Origin: Methylococcales bacterium
GTDB lineage: Bacteria > Pseudomonadota > Gammaproteobacteria > Methylococcales > Methylomonadaceae
Assembly (NCBI GenBank): GCA_030949405.1
Contig: JAUZSN010000002.1
Span: 1,364,001 to 1,428,000, forward strand
DNA: 64,000 nt
Direction: 5' to 3'
Each line of letters begins with the position of its first letter. Within the stretch, counting starts at the first letter, position 1. The notes beneath the pieces were generated by a model that did not search any database, was not told the DNA's origin, and was given only the letters and a program-made list of their open reading frames with translations. Positions 27,534 to 37,214 of the stretch are shown one piece after another. Both the position numbers and the translations under genes were made by a program.

Positions 27534-28910
27534 ATGAAATTTAAGTTGTTATTAATTGCACTTTGCTGCCTGCCTTTCGGGGTCAATAGCGCGGAAACTG
27601 AAAGCAAGGTTCATGAAAAAGTTTTAAAAAATGGGTTAAAAATCCTAATCAAAGAAGACCGTCGGTCCCCTGTTGTTGTGACTCAAATTTGGTACAAAGT
27701 CGGTAGCAGTTATGAGCCTAATGGGATTACTGGCATTTCTCACATGCTTGAACACATGATGTTTAAAGGGACAAAAAAATACCCCGCAGGTGAGTTTTCT
27801 AAAATTATTGCCGAAAATGGAGGCAATGAAAATGCGTTTACAGGTCAAGATTATACCGCGTATTTCCAAACCTTGGAAAAATCACGGCTGGAAATTAGTT
27901 TTAAATTAGAAGCCGATCGAATGCGAAATTTGCATTTATTAAAAGAAGAGCTAGTTAAAGAGTTAGAAGTCGTTACAGAAGAACGCCGAATGCGTACCGA
28001 TGATAAACCGCGCGCTAAAACTTACGAGCATTTTATGGCGATGGCATTTTCCAACAGTCCTTACAAAAACCCTGTCATTGGTTGGCCTAGCGATATTTCG
28101 GCTTATCAGGTTGACGATTTAGAAGCATGGTATCAACGTTGGTACGCGCCTAATAATGCAACTCTAGTGGTGGTTGGCGATATAGAGGCCGAGAAGGTGT
28201 TTGCTTTAGCTGAAAAATACTTTGCAGGCTTTAAGGCCGAAGTCATCAAGCCTTTAAAACCCCAATTGGAAATAGAGCAGCACGGTGTGCGTAAAATGAC
28301 CTTGAAGTTACCTGCAAAACTTCCTTACTTAATCATGGGTTATAAGGTCCCTGTGTTAAATACGTTGGATGATGATTCCGAAGCCTATGCCTTGGAAGTT
28401 TTGGCGGGAATTTTAGACGGGGGAAATAGTGCGCGTTTAAGTAAACATTTAGTGCGAGGTCAACAAATTGCGGTTTCTGCCAGCGCGGGTTATTCCTTAG
28501 CCGCGCGTTTAGATGATTTATTGACTTTATCAGCCACACCTGTTGAAGGTAAAACGATTGAAGAACTGGAAGCGGCTTTAAAAGTTGAGGTTAAATTATT
28601 ACAAACAGAGTTAGTTGGTCAGGATGAGTTACAACGAATTAAAGCTCAAGTTTTAGCAGGCGCGGTTTATCAACGGGATTCTAATTTCTATCAAGCGATG
28701 TTATTAGGGATGATGGAAACCGTGGGCATTGGTTGGCAAGAAATGGATCATTATATTGAAAATGTTAATAAAATTACCGCTGAACAAGTGCGTGATGTTG
28801 CGATTAAATATTTAATTGACGATAAATTATCCATTGCGTATTTGGATCCTCAACCGATTACAAAACCTTCTAAACCCGCCTCAATAGCAGGAGCGCGTCA
28901 TGCGAACTAA
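27534..28910 (+). CDS. Periplasmic M16 zinc peptidase, catalytic subunit
   Basis: Insulinase-family protease with a signal peptide (MKFKLLLIALCCLPFGVNSA). The inverted zinc motif HXXEH is present (ISHMLEHMMFKGT, residues ~69-75) and the third ligand Glu lies in the VTEERRMRTDD region about 76 residues on. The 458 residues form two half-barrel domains, as in the two-chain bacterial peptidases of the mitochondrial-processing-peptidase type. The next gene, overlapping by 11 bases, is the inactive partner, so the two probably form a heterodimer. Confidence 0.92.
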   Translation: MKFKLLLIALCCLPFGVNSAETESKVHEKVLKNGLKILIKEDRRSPVVVTQIWYKVGSSYEPNGITGISHMLEHMMFKGTKKYPAGEFSKIIAENGGNENAFTGQDYTAYFQTLEKSRLEISFKLEADRMRNLHLLKEELVKELEVVTEERRMRTDDKPRAKTYEHFMAMAFSNSPYKNPVIGWPSDISAYQVDDLEAWYQRWYAPNNATLVVVGDIEAEKVFALAEKYFAGFKAEVIKPLKPQLEIEQHGVRKMTLKLPAKLPYLIMGYKVPVLNTLDDDSEAYALEVLAGILDGGNSARLSKHLVRGQQIAVSASAGYSLAARLDDLLTLSATPVEGKTIEELEAALKVEVKLLQTELVGQDELQRIKAQVLAGAVYQRDSNFYQAMLLGMMETVGIGWQEMDHYIENVNKITAEQVRDVAIKYLIDDKLSIAYLDPQPITKPSKPASIAGARHAN

Positions 28911-30213
28911 ATTATTATCCGTTGTTTTATTTGTTTTTTCAGTTTCTATACAGGCGGAAGTCAGTATTCAACAATGGCAAACCTCACAAGGCGTGCCTGT
29001 TTATTATATTAATAATTCCGCCTTGCCGATGGTTGACATCAAAGTTATTTTTGATGCGGGCAGTGCGAGAGATTTAAAACAACATGGGGTGGCCTCTTTT
29101 ACCTCCAGTTTATTAAAAACAGGCGCGGGTAAATGGAGTGCGGATCAAATTGCTGAACGTTTTGAAAGTGTCGGGGCGCAATTTAGTGTTGGAGCAAGTG
29201 ATGATTCGGCTTCGCTGTCATTAAGAACACTAACAGAGCCTAAGTTATTTGATAAAGCATTGGCAACGATGCAAACAGTTTTAACCCAGCCTACGTTTGC
29301 CTCCGCTGATTTTAATCGGGAACAAACGCGTTTATTAACCTTATTGAAGCATCGTGAAGAATCACCAGGGGCAATTGCAAGTCTTGCTTTTTATAAGGCA
29401 CTCTATGGTGATCATCCTTATGCCTACGCAGGTTCGGGTTATATTGAAACCGTTTCTAAATTTAAGCCCAGTGATACTCAAGCATTTTATAAAAGTCATT
29501 ATGTGACGGCGAATGCAATGGTGGTTATTGTCGGTAATTTAAACAAACAACAAGCCACCTATACCGCTGAAACGCTGATGGCGAAACTTCCTAAAGGACA
29601 AAAACCTGCGCCGTTGCCTGATGTTAAATTACCTGAAAAATCAACAACCCAATATATTAATTATCCTTCAACACAAACTCATGTCTTAGTCGGTTTTCCT
29701 GGGATGGATCGCCATGATAAAGATTATATTGCTCTTTATGTGGGGAATCATATTTTAGGCGGCAGCGGTTTGGTCTCTAAATTATTTAAGGAAGTGCGGG
29801 AAAAACGGGGTTTAGCCTATAGTGCCTACAGTCATTTTTCACCGATGGTTAAGAAAGGGCCTTTTACGATGGGTTTACAAACTAAAAACGATCAAACCCA
29901 AGAAGCGTTAAAAGTTTTAAATACCACCTTAAGTGATTTTATTAATCAAGGCATTACGGAAGAAGAATTAATTGCGGCTAAGAAAAATATTACGGGGGGC
30001 TTTGTTATTCGTTTTGATAATAACAGTAAATTAATGCGTTATTTAGGCTTAATTGGTTTTCATAAATTACCGTTAGATTATCTCAATACCTTTCCTCAAC
30101 GGGTTGAAGCGATTACGGTAGCCGATATTAAAGAGGCGTTTAAACGTCGCGTTCGTCCTGAGTTATTACAAACGGTTACTGTCGGGGGAAGTCTTAAAGA
30201 AACTAAAAAATAA
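28900..30213 (+). CDS. Periplasmic M16 peptidase, non-catalytic partner
   Basis: A 437-residue M16-family protein with a signal peptide (MRTKLLSVVLFVFSVSIQA). Where the active subunit has HXXEH this one reads HGVASFTSSLL, so it cannot bind zinc. The substrate-binding C-terminal region is well preserved (GGSGLVSKLFKEVREKRGLAYSAYSHF), with the R/Y pair that orients the substrate in two-chain M16 proteases. Overlap with the upstream gene implies translational coupling and a 1:1 complex. Confidence 0.92.
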   Translation: MRTKLLSVVLFVFSVSIQAEVSIQQWQTSQGVPVYYINNSALPMVDIKVIFDAGSARDLKQHGVASFTSSLLKTGAGKWSADQIAERFESVGAQFSVGASDDSASLSLRTLTEPKLFDKALATMQTVLTQPTFASADFNREQTRLLTLLKHREESPGAIASLAFYKALYGDHPYAYAGSGYIETVSKFKPSDTQAFYKSHYVTANAMVVIVGNLNKQQATYTAETLMAKLPKGQKPAPLPDVKLPEKSTTQYINYPSTQTHVLVGFPGMDRHDKDYIALYVGNHILGGSGLVSKLFKEVREKRGLAYSAYSHFSPMVKKGPFTMGLQTKNDQTQEALKVLNTTLSDFINQGITEEELIAAKKNITGGFVIRFDNNSKLMRYLGLIGFHKLPLDYLNTFPQRVEAITVADIKEAFKRRVRPELLQTVTVGGSLKETKK

Positions 30214-30267
30214 TTGGAATGATTAAAAAGTACCTATTTTATCCGTAGGTGCTACGATGCTTTTAAA

Positions 30268-30458
30268 GGCGACTTCGTTAAGAGGAAATTATATAAGGTA
30301 AGAATAGAGACGCGAAGCCTTGTGTCTCTACTCTTTTTGGCGATCCACTTACCGTTCGTTCTGAGCCTAGTTGAAGGGCGGACGGTTAGCCATTCATACG
30401 TCAATACGCTCAGTATAAACGGTTTAAACTCAACGTGTCCCACCCTAAGTTCGTCGCC
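30268..30458. repeat. Inverted-repeat element, family 3-like, copy B
   Basis: GGCGACTTCGTTAAG near 30268 is mirrored by CTAAGTTCGTCGCC at 30445-30458. The interior has ACGTGTCCCACC near the right end as in family 3, a nested AGAGAC...GTCTCT hairpin and a run with TTCGTTCTGAGCC. It is more diverged than copy A. Together with 30459-30552, which shows nothing recognisable, it fills the space after the M16 genes. Confidence 0.5.
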
Positions 30459-30552
30459 ATAACGTACACACCCCTCCCTTAAGAATGACTCAAAAAATAA
30501 GATGATAGCTCACGGTTCTCTCTAACGAATATAACATTAAAAGGCTCAAGAA

Positions 30553-30657
30553 ATGGATACACATAAAAATACACACCCCTTAAAATTCACAGGCTCTAGT
30601 GCTGAGTTTTTTAAAATATGGATTGTAAATATAATGTTAGGAATGAGAACTAAATAA
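30553..30657 (+). pseudogene. DUF898 (YjgN-like) membrane protein, N-terminal stub
   Basis: The frame reads MDTHKNTHPLKFTGSSAEF then FKIWIVNIMLGM and stops. FTGxxxEFFxIWIVN is the start of DUF898 membrane proteins, which often precede an M48 peptidase gene. Only ~30 codons survive; the stop lies at the edge of an inverted-repeat element. It is therefore the upstream half of a deleted DUF898-M48 pair. Confidence 0.6.
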
Positions 30658-30787
30658 TACTCGAAACTTAAAATATATTTTTACCATGAAGAACATGAAG
30701 TTCATGAAGAAAAATCATTAAAACTTCATGTTCTTCATGATTTATATGTTTTATTGCGTAAACCAATGTGTAGTTTCGGGTATTATT
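30653..30787. mobile_element. 135-bp inverted-repeat element (family 4) at a deletion junction
   Basis: Outer ends AATAATACTCGAAACT and AGTTTCGGGTATTATT are inverted repeats with one mismatch. Inside is a second perfect 17-bp inverted pair (ATGAAGAACATGAAGTT at 30686-30702, complement at 30722-30738). It lies exactly between the DUF898 stub and the truncated M48 gene. Confidence 0.75.
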
Positions 30788-31311
30788 AAAATGGCGTTCC
30801 TTAGAACATTCAAACGGGTATCAATTAGCGTTTCGTTATAGTGCGCCTTTAGGTGCGAATGCTTTAGCGTTACCCGGTGGGATTATTATTGTCACGGATG
30901 CATTAGTTCACCTTGCTGATAATGACCCGCAAATTATGGCTGTTTTGGCGCATGAGTTAGGTCATGTCATCGCACATCATGGCTTGCGCTCAATCTTTCA
31001 AAATTCATTTACCGCATTATTAATGTCTGGGATTTTAGGTGATATAAGTTCGATTTCGAGTCTTGCGGTTGCATTACCCACACTCTTAGTTGATATGCGT
31101 TATTCACGCCAATTTGAACGTGAAGCCGATGATTACGCCTTGGAGTTTTTGAAAATAAATAACATTGACCCAAAAGCCTTCGCAGAAATTTTAACGCATT
31201 TACAGGCCCCATTGCCTAGTGATTCCGATTCTAATTATTTTTCAAGTCCCCCCTGCTATGGCAGAACGTATTAAACGGGCTTATGACTCAAAATCATCCC
31301 TTTCACGTTAA
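30788..31311 (+). pseudogene. M48-family zinc metallopeptidase, truncated and frameshifted
   Basis: In-frame coding begins right after the inverted-repeat element: WRSLEHSNGYQLAFRYSAP, then GANALALPGGIIIVTDALV and the zinc motif AHELGHVIAHHG with the third ligand in FEREADDYALEFL. The N-terminal portion is missing. Near 31248-31253 a run of six C appears to have shifted the frame: the original frame ends in SSPPCYGRTY, while the shifted one reads AMAERIKRAYDSK, the usual continuation. Zinc ligands survive but the gene is broken at both ends. Confidence 0.8.
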
Positions 31312-31315
31312 TGCA

Positions 31316-31339
31316 AGAGACGCGAATCCTCACGTCTCT
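31316..31339. repeat. Small hairpin
   Basis: AGAGACG and CGTCTCT form a 7-bp stem with a 10-base loop, the same stem as the one nested at about 30308-30331 (AGAGAC...GTCTCT). A short recurring hairpin of unknown role. Confidence 0.5.
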
Positions 31340-31377
31340 ATGAACATGGTCTTGGGTTTTAAAGAGATAAAATCCTG

Positions 31378-31671
31378 CTATTCTTCTTCTGAATTTTCTT
31401 CATTCGCATTATTAGAAACGCCTTGTTTTACTTTTAATTGTGCTGTTTTTTCCCGATGCTCAAATATATTGCCTATTGTAAAAGCACTGCCGATGGTACT
31501 TAAGCCCAAGACAAAGTTCATAAAAAAAGAATCGGGAGGTGAATCGCCTTTTAGACCTAAAAGCACAAAGTAGCCAAAGGTACCTAATGTAAAAATGACG
31601 AGCATCCATTTAGTTAAAACGACTTTTCGACTTCCTTCCGCGACAGAAGAATTTGTGCCATTATTTTTCAT
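31378..31671 (-). CDS. Hypothetical 97-residue two-span membrane protein
   Basis: No family recognised. The start at 31671 has an AAGGA ribosome site. Residues ~19-38 (KWMLVIFTLGTFGYFVLLGL) and ~50-68 (FMNFVLGLSTIGSAFTIGNIF) are two membrane helices joined by a short loop (KGDSPPDS), and the C-terminus is very acidic (NEENSEEE). The layout suggests a small inner-membrane protein. A perfect 30-bp palindrome lies just upstream. Confidence 0.6.
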   Translation of the reverse strand: MKNNGTNSSVAEGSRKVVLTKWMLVIFTLGTFGYFVLLGLKGDSPPDSFFMNFVLGLSTIGSAFTIGNIFEHREKTAQLKVKQGVSNNANEENSEEE

Positions 31672-31700
31672 TTTTTTCCTTATCTTAAATTACACACGCT

Positions 31701-31730
31701 CAGGAGTACAAAACATGTTTTGTACTCCTG
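31701..31730. promoter_or_regulatory. Perfect 30-bp palindrome
   Basis: CAGGAGTACAAAACA and its exact complement meet without a loop, so every base is symmetric. It lies 30 bases upstream of the minus-strand membrane-protein gene and about 130 bases after the bamC-like stop. It could be a terminator hairpin (no T-run) or an operator for a dimeric regulator. Confidence 0.7.
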
Positions 31731-31863
31731 CGTTTAGCCTAACCTTAAAATTATTTAAGAGATAACATTAAGGAAAGGGACTGATAATTCGGCGTGAAAA
31801 AATATATTTTTTCACGCCATAATATTCCACTTTGTAAGGGGAGGATAGCCTATTTTAATTTTC

Positions 31864-32454
31864 CTAATCTAAGGGCAAATCATTTTTTAATAGGCCGTAT
31901 AAATGATGAATAAGCTTATCCGCGCCATCATCGGTTTTATCATCAAACGTTATTTCATCGCCATCATCCAGAAAATCCATTTCAAAATGATCCAGCTTTT
32001 CAGCGGTCACGTCAACACTGGCGATTTTTTTAGTTAAGATGATTTTATAAGCAGCTTTAGCATAATCATCTTTAAATAAAAAAAAAGCAAGGTTATCGAG
32101 CATATTGGTGGTTTTTATATCATCAGGATCATAGTTAACAAAATAAGTTCCTGCTTCTTGGTCGCGATCCTTAATTTCAATTTGATGAAATTCCAGTGCC
32201 GTCGCTATCGTTGTCCACGCTTGTTCAAATGGTTGTTTTAAATTTAAATGGTTTGAATCGAGTAAGGTAACCTTTGAGTTCAATCCTGTTTTAATCGTTG
32301 TTTCTGTTAGGGCGGGTGCATTAATTTCATGGGATATTTCAAGAGTCGGGGGACGTTCTAATACCGCATTATCGTGGTGTTTTTGAGTGCTATTACATCC
32401 GATAACTAGCAAGGATGCCCCCATCAATCCTATAAATTTAACAACCGCTTTCAT
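31864..32454 (-). CDS. bamC: BamC-like outer-membrane assembly lipoprotein
   Basis: A 196-residue lipoprotein with a lipobox at LLVIGC (Cys ~20). LERPPTLEISHEINAP is the conserved N-terminal segment that binds BamD in E. coli BamC, and FEQAWTTIATALEFHQIEIKDRD followed by AGTYFVNYDPDD is the first helix-grip domain of the family. It is shorter than E. coli BamC (344), having only one of the two helix-grip domains, as in several non-enteric relatives. It follows the nitrilase gene by 10 bases. Role: accessory lipoprotein of the BAM beta-barrel machine. Confidence 0.75.
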   Translation of the reverse strand: MKAVVKFIGLMGASLLVIGCNSTQKHHDNAVLERPPTLEISHEINAPALTETTIKTGLNSKVTLLDSNHLNLKQPFEQAWTTIATALEFHQIEIKDRDQEAGTYFVNYDPDDIKTTNMLDNLAFFLFKDDYAKAAYKIILTKKIASVDVTAEKLDHFEMDFLDDGDEITFDDKTDDGADKLIHHLYGLLKNDLPLD

Positions 32455-32464
32455 TTAATTTCTC

Positions 32465-33289
32465 TTAAATAGCTTCGCAAAATAAACGTCTATGCTTCAA
32501 AACAGGAAAATTAGTCCGTACTTTGTCTAATTTAGCCTTATCTATGTCGGCACATACCACGCCCGCCCCTGTTTTGTGACAGCCTAAAACCGTTCCCCAC
32601 GGATCAACGATCATACTATGACCGAAAGTCTTACGCCCATTGACATGAAATCCCCCTTGATTAGGCGCGATAACATAACATAAATTTTCAATGGCGCGCG
32701 CCCGTAAAAGAACTTCCCAATGCGCCGCCCCTGTTTCAGCGGTAAATGCAGAGGGTGCAATAATAATTTCAGCCCCTTTATGGACTAATTGTCGAAAAAA
32801 TTCAGGAAAACGTAAATCATAACAAATAGCTAATCCAATTTTACCAAACGGGGTGTCTATAATCACCGATTCAAACCCCGCCTCTATGGAATTAGATTCA
32901 AAATATTTTTCATCGGTATCGGGGACACTGACATCAAATAAATGGACTTTATCATAACGTGCAACCCGCTCTCCTTTGTTATTGTAGACTAAACAGGCGG
33001 CTCTAATTTTAGTCTCATCATCAGCAACTAAAGGGATCGTCCCTGCAATAATCCACACCGCATATTTTTCAGCCGTTTTTGCTAAAAATTGCTGAATAAT
33101 TCCAACGCCATCGTGTTCTTTTTCATTGACCTTATCAAATTCATTCATTCCCATAATCGCAAAATTTTCGGGTAATGCGACTAGTTTTGCGCCTTGTTTA
33201 ACGGCGGTTGCTATGAGCTTCTCAGCTTCTAAAAGATTTGCGCCAACATTAGGGCTAGAGGCCATTTGTATGGCTGCACATTTATTCAT
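32465..33289 (-). CDS. Nit/NitFhit-like carbon-nitrogen hydrolase
   Basis: A 274-residue amidase of the nitrilase superfamily, Nit1/Nit2 type. The Glu-Lys-Cys triad is visible: Glu in LVALPENFA, Lys in RYDKVHLFDV, Cys in GLAICYDLRFPEFF. Proteins of this branch repair deaminated glutathione or hydrolyse omega-amides such as alpha-ketoglutaramate; the gene commonly sits next to yhdP in Gammaproteobacteria, as here (27 bases downstream of it). Exact substrate not decided by sequence. Confidence 0.9.
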   Translation of the reverse strand: MNKCAAIQMASSPNVGANLLEAEKLIATAVKQGAKLVALPENFAIMGMNEFDKVNEKEHDGVGIIQQFLAKTAEKYAVWIIAGTIPLVADDETKIRAACLVYNNKGERVARYDKVHLFDVSVPDTDEKYFESNSIEAGFESVIIDTPFGKIGLAICYDLRFPEFFRQLVHKGAEIIIAPSAFTAETGAAHWEVLLRARAIENLCYVIAPNQGGFHVNGRKTFGHSMIVDPWGTVLGCHKTGAGVVCADIDKAKLDKVRTNFPVLKHRRLFCEAI

Positions 33290-33316
33290 TCGTTGATTTC
33301 CTATTATTCTTATTTA

Positions 33317-36300
33317 TTAGTCTGAAATCCATGAAAAATCAGTCAGTCCTCGTCCTATTTTAAGGAGTAACCCATCTTGTTCATGTAACGGTTTTACCTC
33401 AAGATTATTCCATTTTCCATATAAATGATAGTTGGTCCGTAAATAAAAACCTTCCGTGTATTCACCTGTAATCGTTTGAGCAATCATCGTTGCAATACTT
33501 CCCACAATTGTACCAGCAATAGGCAGTGCCGCAGAACTTTTAGGAATCACTGAAATTTCTTTATCCAGTTCTTGTTTCCCTAAATTAATAGAGCCTTTTA
33601 AAATAATCTTTGCAGGAATCGCATCAACAATAAGTTCATTACTATAGGCAATGCCATTTTCCACGGTGTAACGTCCTGTAATGGTATTAAACGTGAGACC
33701 TTCTTGATAAACATCACTAAAATTTAATTGTAACCGTTTAATCCACTGCTCCATCGCTAAAACCCCAAGTAACCGTCCAAAACCGGGTTCAATACTTGAA
33801 AGACGTCCTTCGTTAAGCTCTAATTTCAGACCCCCATTTAAGTCTGCAAACGAAAATTGATAAGGGGCGGCTTGCCAATTAAAATCAAAGGTAAGGGTGG
33901 CAACGGTTTCTTTTACTTCATGGCTAAAATCTAGTTTTTTTAATAATGCTCCAAATTTTTTTGATTTTAATTGCCCTTTAAAATCCGACAGTAACTGACC
34001 GTTTTCTTTATACCAATGTCCCGTTAGCGACAGTGTATCTTGATCGTTCCAAATATTAATGGCATCAAAAAAAACCCCGTGCTGATCGGCCTGACTACTG
34101 AGTGAAAACTTGCCTAAATTTTGTTTTCGCCAAATTAATTGCTGGCTCCGAATAGAGATCAGTGGAAGTTTCCCCTGTTTATTAATTGGCTTTGTATCGT
34201 CATTAAGAGCTAATTTTGTTAATTCATCAAGATTAATCGTTTCCATATCAAGCTGATAATTAGCCTGATCGGTGGTGATTGGAAATTTTATTTTTCCTGT
34301 TGCAAACGCGCTATTAATACGTCCTTTCCAGTTAATATCATCGCGAGCTAAATTGAATGTAAATGCGCCTAAATTTTTATTATTCCAATTCAGCGCAGGG
34401 GTGTTTATCTCAATACGGGTTAATAAGGTGGGTTTATCCTTTTTTTTCGGGGTGTCAGTATTAATCAACGGCAACCACGCTAAGGGCGAAAACGTTGCTT
34501 GATTTATTTTGATGGTAAGACCCCGTTGTTTAGGATAAAACAGACTGCCTTCACCCCATAAAATATCGGCTGAATGTAATTTTTTACGCTGTTTATCAAT
34601 CTCAAGTTTAATGTGTAAATCAGATTGATAACGAAGATTCACCCGTAATAAAGGGTCGGGTTTTAAAAATAAATCAATGGCTAACGGTCTTTTTTGATGT
34701 GCTTTTTTTGCAAGACGATCGGGTAATGTTAACGCGATCCCTTTTAAATTAGAGCGTAAGTGTAATTTAGTATTACGGTTTTTCGCAGCAGGTAAGCTAA
34801 GTTCTAATTGATAGGTGGCTTTACCTTCCGCAAATTTTAAATCGGCTAATTTAAATTGTCGTTGTAAGGCTTTTACCCCCACTTCACCGTTAATATTAAG
34901 TTTAACGGCCTGGGGCGTATCTTTAATTTTAATTTTAATCGGTGACTCTATCGCCACGGCTTGCAGATCATTACTGTAAAAATGTTTCTCATCAAAATTA
35001 ATCGTCCCTTTAAAGTGAGTCAGGGGTAAATCAATCGCGCGTACTATCAATGAACTTTGACTAAATTTCACCTGACCTTTTAATTGATCCCCCCCTTGAT
35101 CCATCAATGGAATTTTTAAATGAACCCCAATGTCACTGTTACCTTTGATGGTTAATTGTTCTAAAATTTCATCAATCGGGAGTTTTAAGGGGGTTTTCTG
35201 TAACCAATTTAATGCCTCGAGGGTACGTGATTTTGCCGTTAAATCAACCGATAAATACGCACTGTCTTTCAAAGAAGGAATTTTCGCCACGGTCTTATTA
35301 ACCGTCACATTCCTCGATTGGGCATGATTAATCGTGACCTCTAAGCCCTCATTTAAAAACATGACCTCGGCATTAATCGCTTTTAGATTAGGCCATTTTT
35401 CAGCATAGGCCAGCTCAAGCTGATGGGTCTTAAATAAAACTTGAAATACCCCCTCATGCTTCTTGAAAGGAAACGCATCTAAATGCCCGTGAAATAAGAT
35501 CCCCCCCTGTTTTATGGCACCACTAACAAAGGCACGATCTAACCAAGCGAGGGTTTCTTTACTCATTTTACCGACAGGAAAATAATGTTTTAACTGACTG
35601 ACATCCTTAATATCATAAAAAGCGGTGTGTAAATCAATAAAGTTAGCTTGTTTTGTTTTTGGAATCGTCAGGGTAAATTGACTTTCAGTGCGTAAATGAG
35701 GGGTTTTTAGGCGTAATAAGGGGGTGTTTAGTCTCCAATGATCACAGAATTGTTGCCAATGAACAATCCCTGTTAATTGCTTTATTTTTAAGGGCTTCCG
35801 TACTAATTTTTTAGACCGTACTTTTACATTCTGACTGGTAAATGTGAGTTTACCGCCCTCGTCACTGCCTTGAATTGAACCTGATAAATTGGATAGATTA
35901 GGCATCCCTGTCATGCCTTGAATTGCAAGCTGTTTAAAGTCTGCGTTTAAAGCATAGCGTTGTTGTTTTAAATCCGCAAATAACCGTCCTTTTGATAAAA
36001 CTCCGCTTAATAAAAGCCTCTTTTTAAAGATGGGTTTATCGGTTATTAACGGCATAAAAAATTGACTTAAACGACTTAATAACTGTAAATCTATTTTCGT
36101 TATTGTCGCGGCTACTTGTTGTTTATGATTAGCTCCTAATGAAAAGGTTGATCGTATTCCCTTTTTTTGAGTGGTTTGTAAATTTTCTACCGCGAGCCGC
36201 CAATGATCCATTTGATTAGCCCAATTAAACCGAGTCTTGACTCGACTAAACTTAATTTTTTTCTTATCCTGACGCTGAAAACTTACTTTTTTAGCATCAA

Positions 36301-37108
36301 TATAACCCGTTAACGCATTCAGTTCAGAATGTTGAATTTTTCCCCATAGTTTAAAATCACCTTGCCCCCGATTAAGGGTTAATTTTAAGGGGAGTTCCCC
36401 TGTGAGTAATTTTGAAAACTGAATGTTATCGCCTTCAATAAAGAGTCGCCCACTTAGATTATCAGGCTCGAAGAGATTCCCTTGTATTTCAACGGAAGCG
36501 CGTAATTTCTTCCCATAAACAGAGGGTAATTGACTTAAAAAATGAATTTGATGGCGGCGTTGAGCCCCCTCATTTTTAATAATCAGATCAACGTGTTTAA
36601 ACGTCACTTTTTTACCGTGTCTTTTTTTATCTAGCCAAGTGATTTCACTTTGCAATAATTGATATTGTTTCCCCTGTAAAAGCCACAGAGGTTGCCCTTC
36701 ACCTGCTTTTAATCCCAGAAGACTGAAGCTCCCATCGTGTTGTCGAATTACTGATAATTTTGCCCCGATTAAACTTACTTGGGTCGCGGCAAGTAGCTGG
36801 CCCGTTAACACCCACTCCACTAAATCAACCCCAATGTGTAATTCTTTAAGACTGATCGCTTGTTTATTTTCAGGCGTGGATAAAAAAATATCGTTTAAAA
36901 TAATTTCAGGATGGAGGCGGTACATTTTTGCTGATAAATGTTTAATACTGACAGGGGCATCAACAAGTTCGGAGAGTTTCAGTTCTAATTCATGTTTATA
37001 AACGTCGATACAAAACACAAAAAGACGTATTACCGTTAAGACGAAGGCAATAAAAATAAGACTAAGAAGGGTAAGATAACGCGTAAGGCGAGTTAATTTA
37101 GAAATCAC
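33317..37108 (-). CDS. yhdP: YhdP-type AsmA-like phospholipid-transport protein
   Basis: A 1263-residue envelope-spanning protein of the AsmA-like superfamily. One N-terminal membrane anchor (LTLLSIFIAFVLTVIRLFVF region, residues ~12-34) is followed by a long periplasmic beta-rich bridge, with the domain usually called DUF3971 in the middle and the AsmA-like C-terminal domain (GSINLGKQELDKEISVIPK, then GSIATMIAQTITGEYTEGF). E. coli YhdP helps move phospholipids to the outer membrane. Size matches the E. coli protein (1266). It lies 106 bases after rng, the usual order rng-yhdP. Coding use is uniform; no breaks. Confidence 0.9.
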   Translation of the reverse strand: MISKLTRLTRYLTLLSLIFIAFVLTVIRLFVFCIDVYKHELELKLSELVDAPVSIKHLSAKMYRLHPEIILNDIFLSTPENKQAISLKELHIGVDLVEWVLTGQLLAATQVSLIGAKLSVIRQHDGSFSLLGLKAGEGQPLWLLQGKQYQLLQSEITWLDKKRHGKKVTFKHVDLIIKNEGAQRRHQIHFLSQLPSVYGKKLRASVEIQGNLFEPDNLSGRLFIEGDNIQFSKLLTGELPLKLTLNRGQGDFKLWGKIQHSELNALTGYIDAKKVSFQRQDKKKIKFSRVKTRFNWANQMDHWRLAVENLQTTQKKGIRSTFSLGANHKQQVAATITKIDLQLLSRLSQFFMPLITDKPIFKKRLLLSGVLSKGRLFADLKQQRYALNADFKQLAIQGMTGMPNLSNLSGSIQGSDEGGKLTFTSQNVKVRSKKLVRKPLKIKQLTGIVHWQQFCDHWRLNTPLLRLKTPHLRTESQFTLTIPKTKQANFIDLHTAFYDIKDVSQLKHYFPVGKMSKETLAWLDRAFVSGAIKQGGILFHGHLDAFPFKKHEGVFQVLFKTHQLELAYAEKWPNLKAINAEVMFLNEGLEVTINHAQSRNVTVNKTVAKIPSLKDSAYLSVDLTAKSRTLEALNWLQKTPLKLPIDEILEQLTIKGNSDIGVHLKIPLMDQGGDQLKGQVKFSQSSLIVRAIDLPLTHFKGTINFDEKHFYSNDLQAVAIESPIKIKIKDTPQAVKLNINGEVGVKALQRQFKLADLKFAEGKATYQLELSLPAAKNRNTKLHLRSNLKGIALTLPDRLAKKAHQKRPLAIDLFLKPDPLLRVNLRYQSDLHIKLEIDKQRKKLHSADILWGEGSLFYPKQRGLTIKINQATFSPLAWLPLINTDTPKKKDKPTLLTRIEINTPALNWNNKNLGAFTFNLARDDINWKGRINSAFATGKIKFPITTDQANYQLDMETINLDELTKLALNDDTKPINKQGKLPLISIRSQQLIWRKQNLGKFSLSSQADQHGVFFDAINIWNDQDTLSLTGHWYKENGQLLSDFKGQLKSKKFGALLKKLDFSHEVKETVATLTFDFNWQAAPYQFSFADLNGGLKLELNEGRLSSIEPGFGRLLGVLAMEQWIKRLQLNFSDVYQEGLTFNTITGRYTVENGIAYSNELIVDAIPAKIILKGSINLGKQELDKEISVIPKSSAALPIAGTIVGSIATMIAQTITGEYTEGFYLRTNYHLYGKWNNLEVKPLHEQDGLLLKIGRGLTDFSWISD

Positions 37109-37214
37109 TCATTATCCTAGAGAATAGGGCGGACACGATTTTGTCCCTTAAAATGGAGTCGGTTGGTTAAGTGATGAGGGTGATCTCAATAAATGCAATC
37201 ACTAACCCTCTTAT

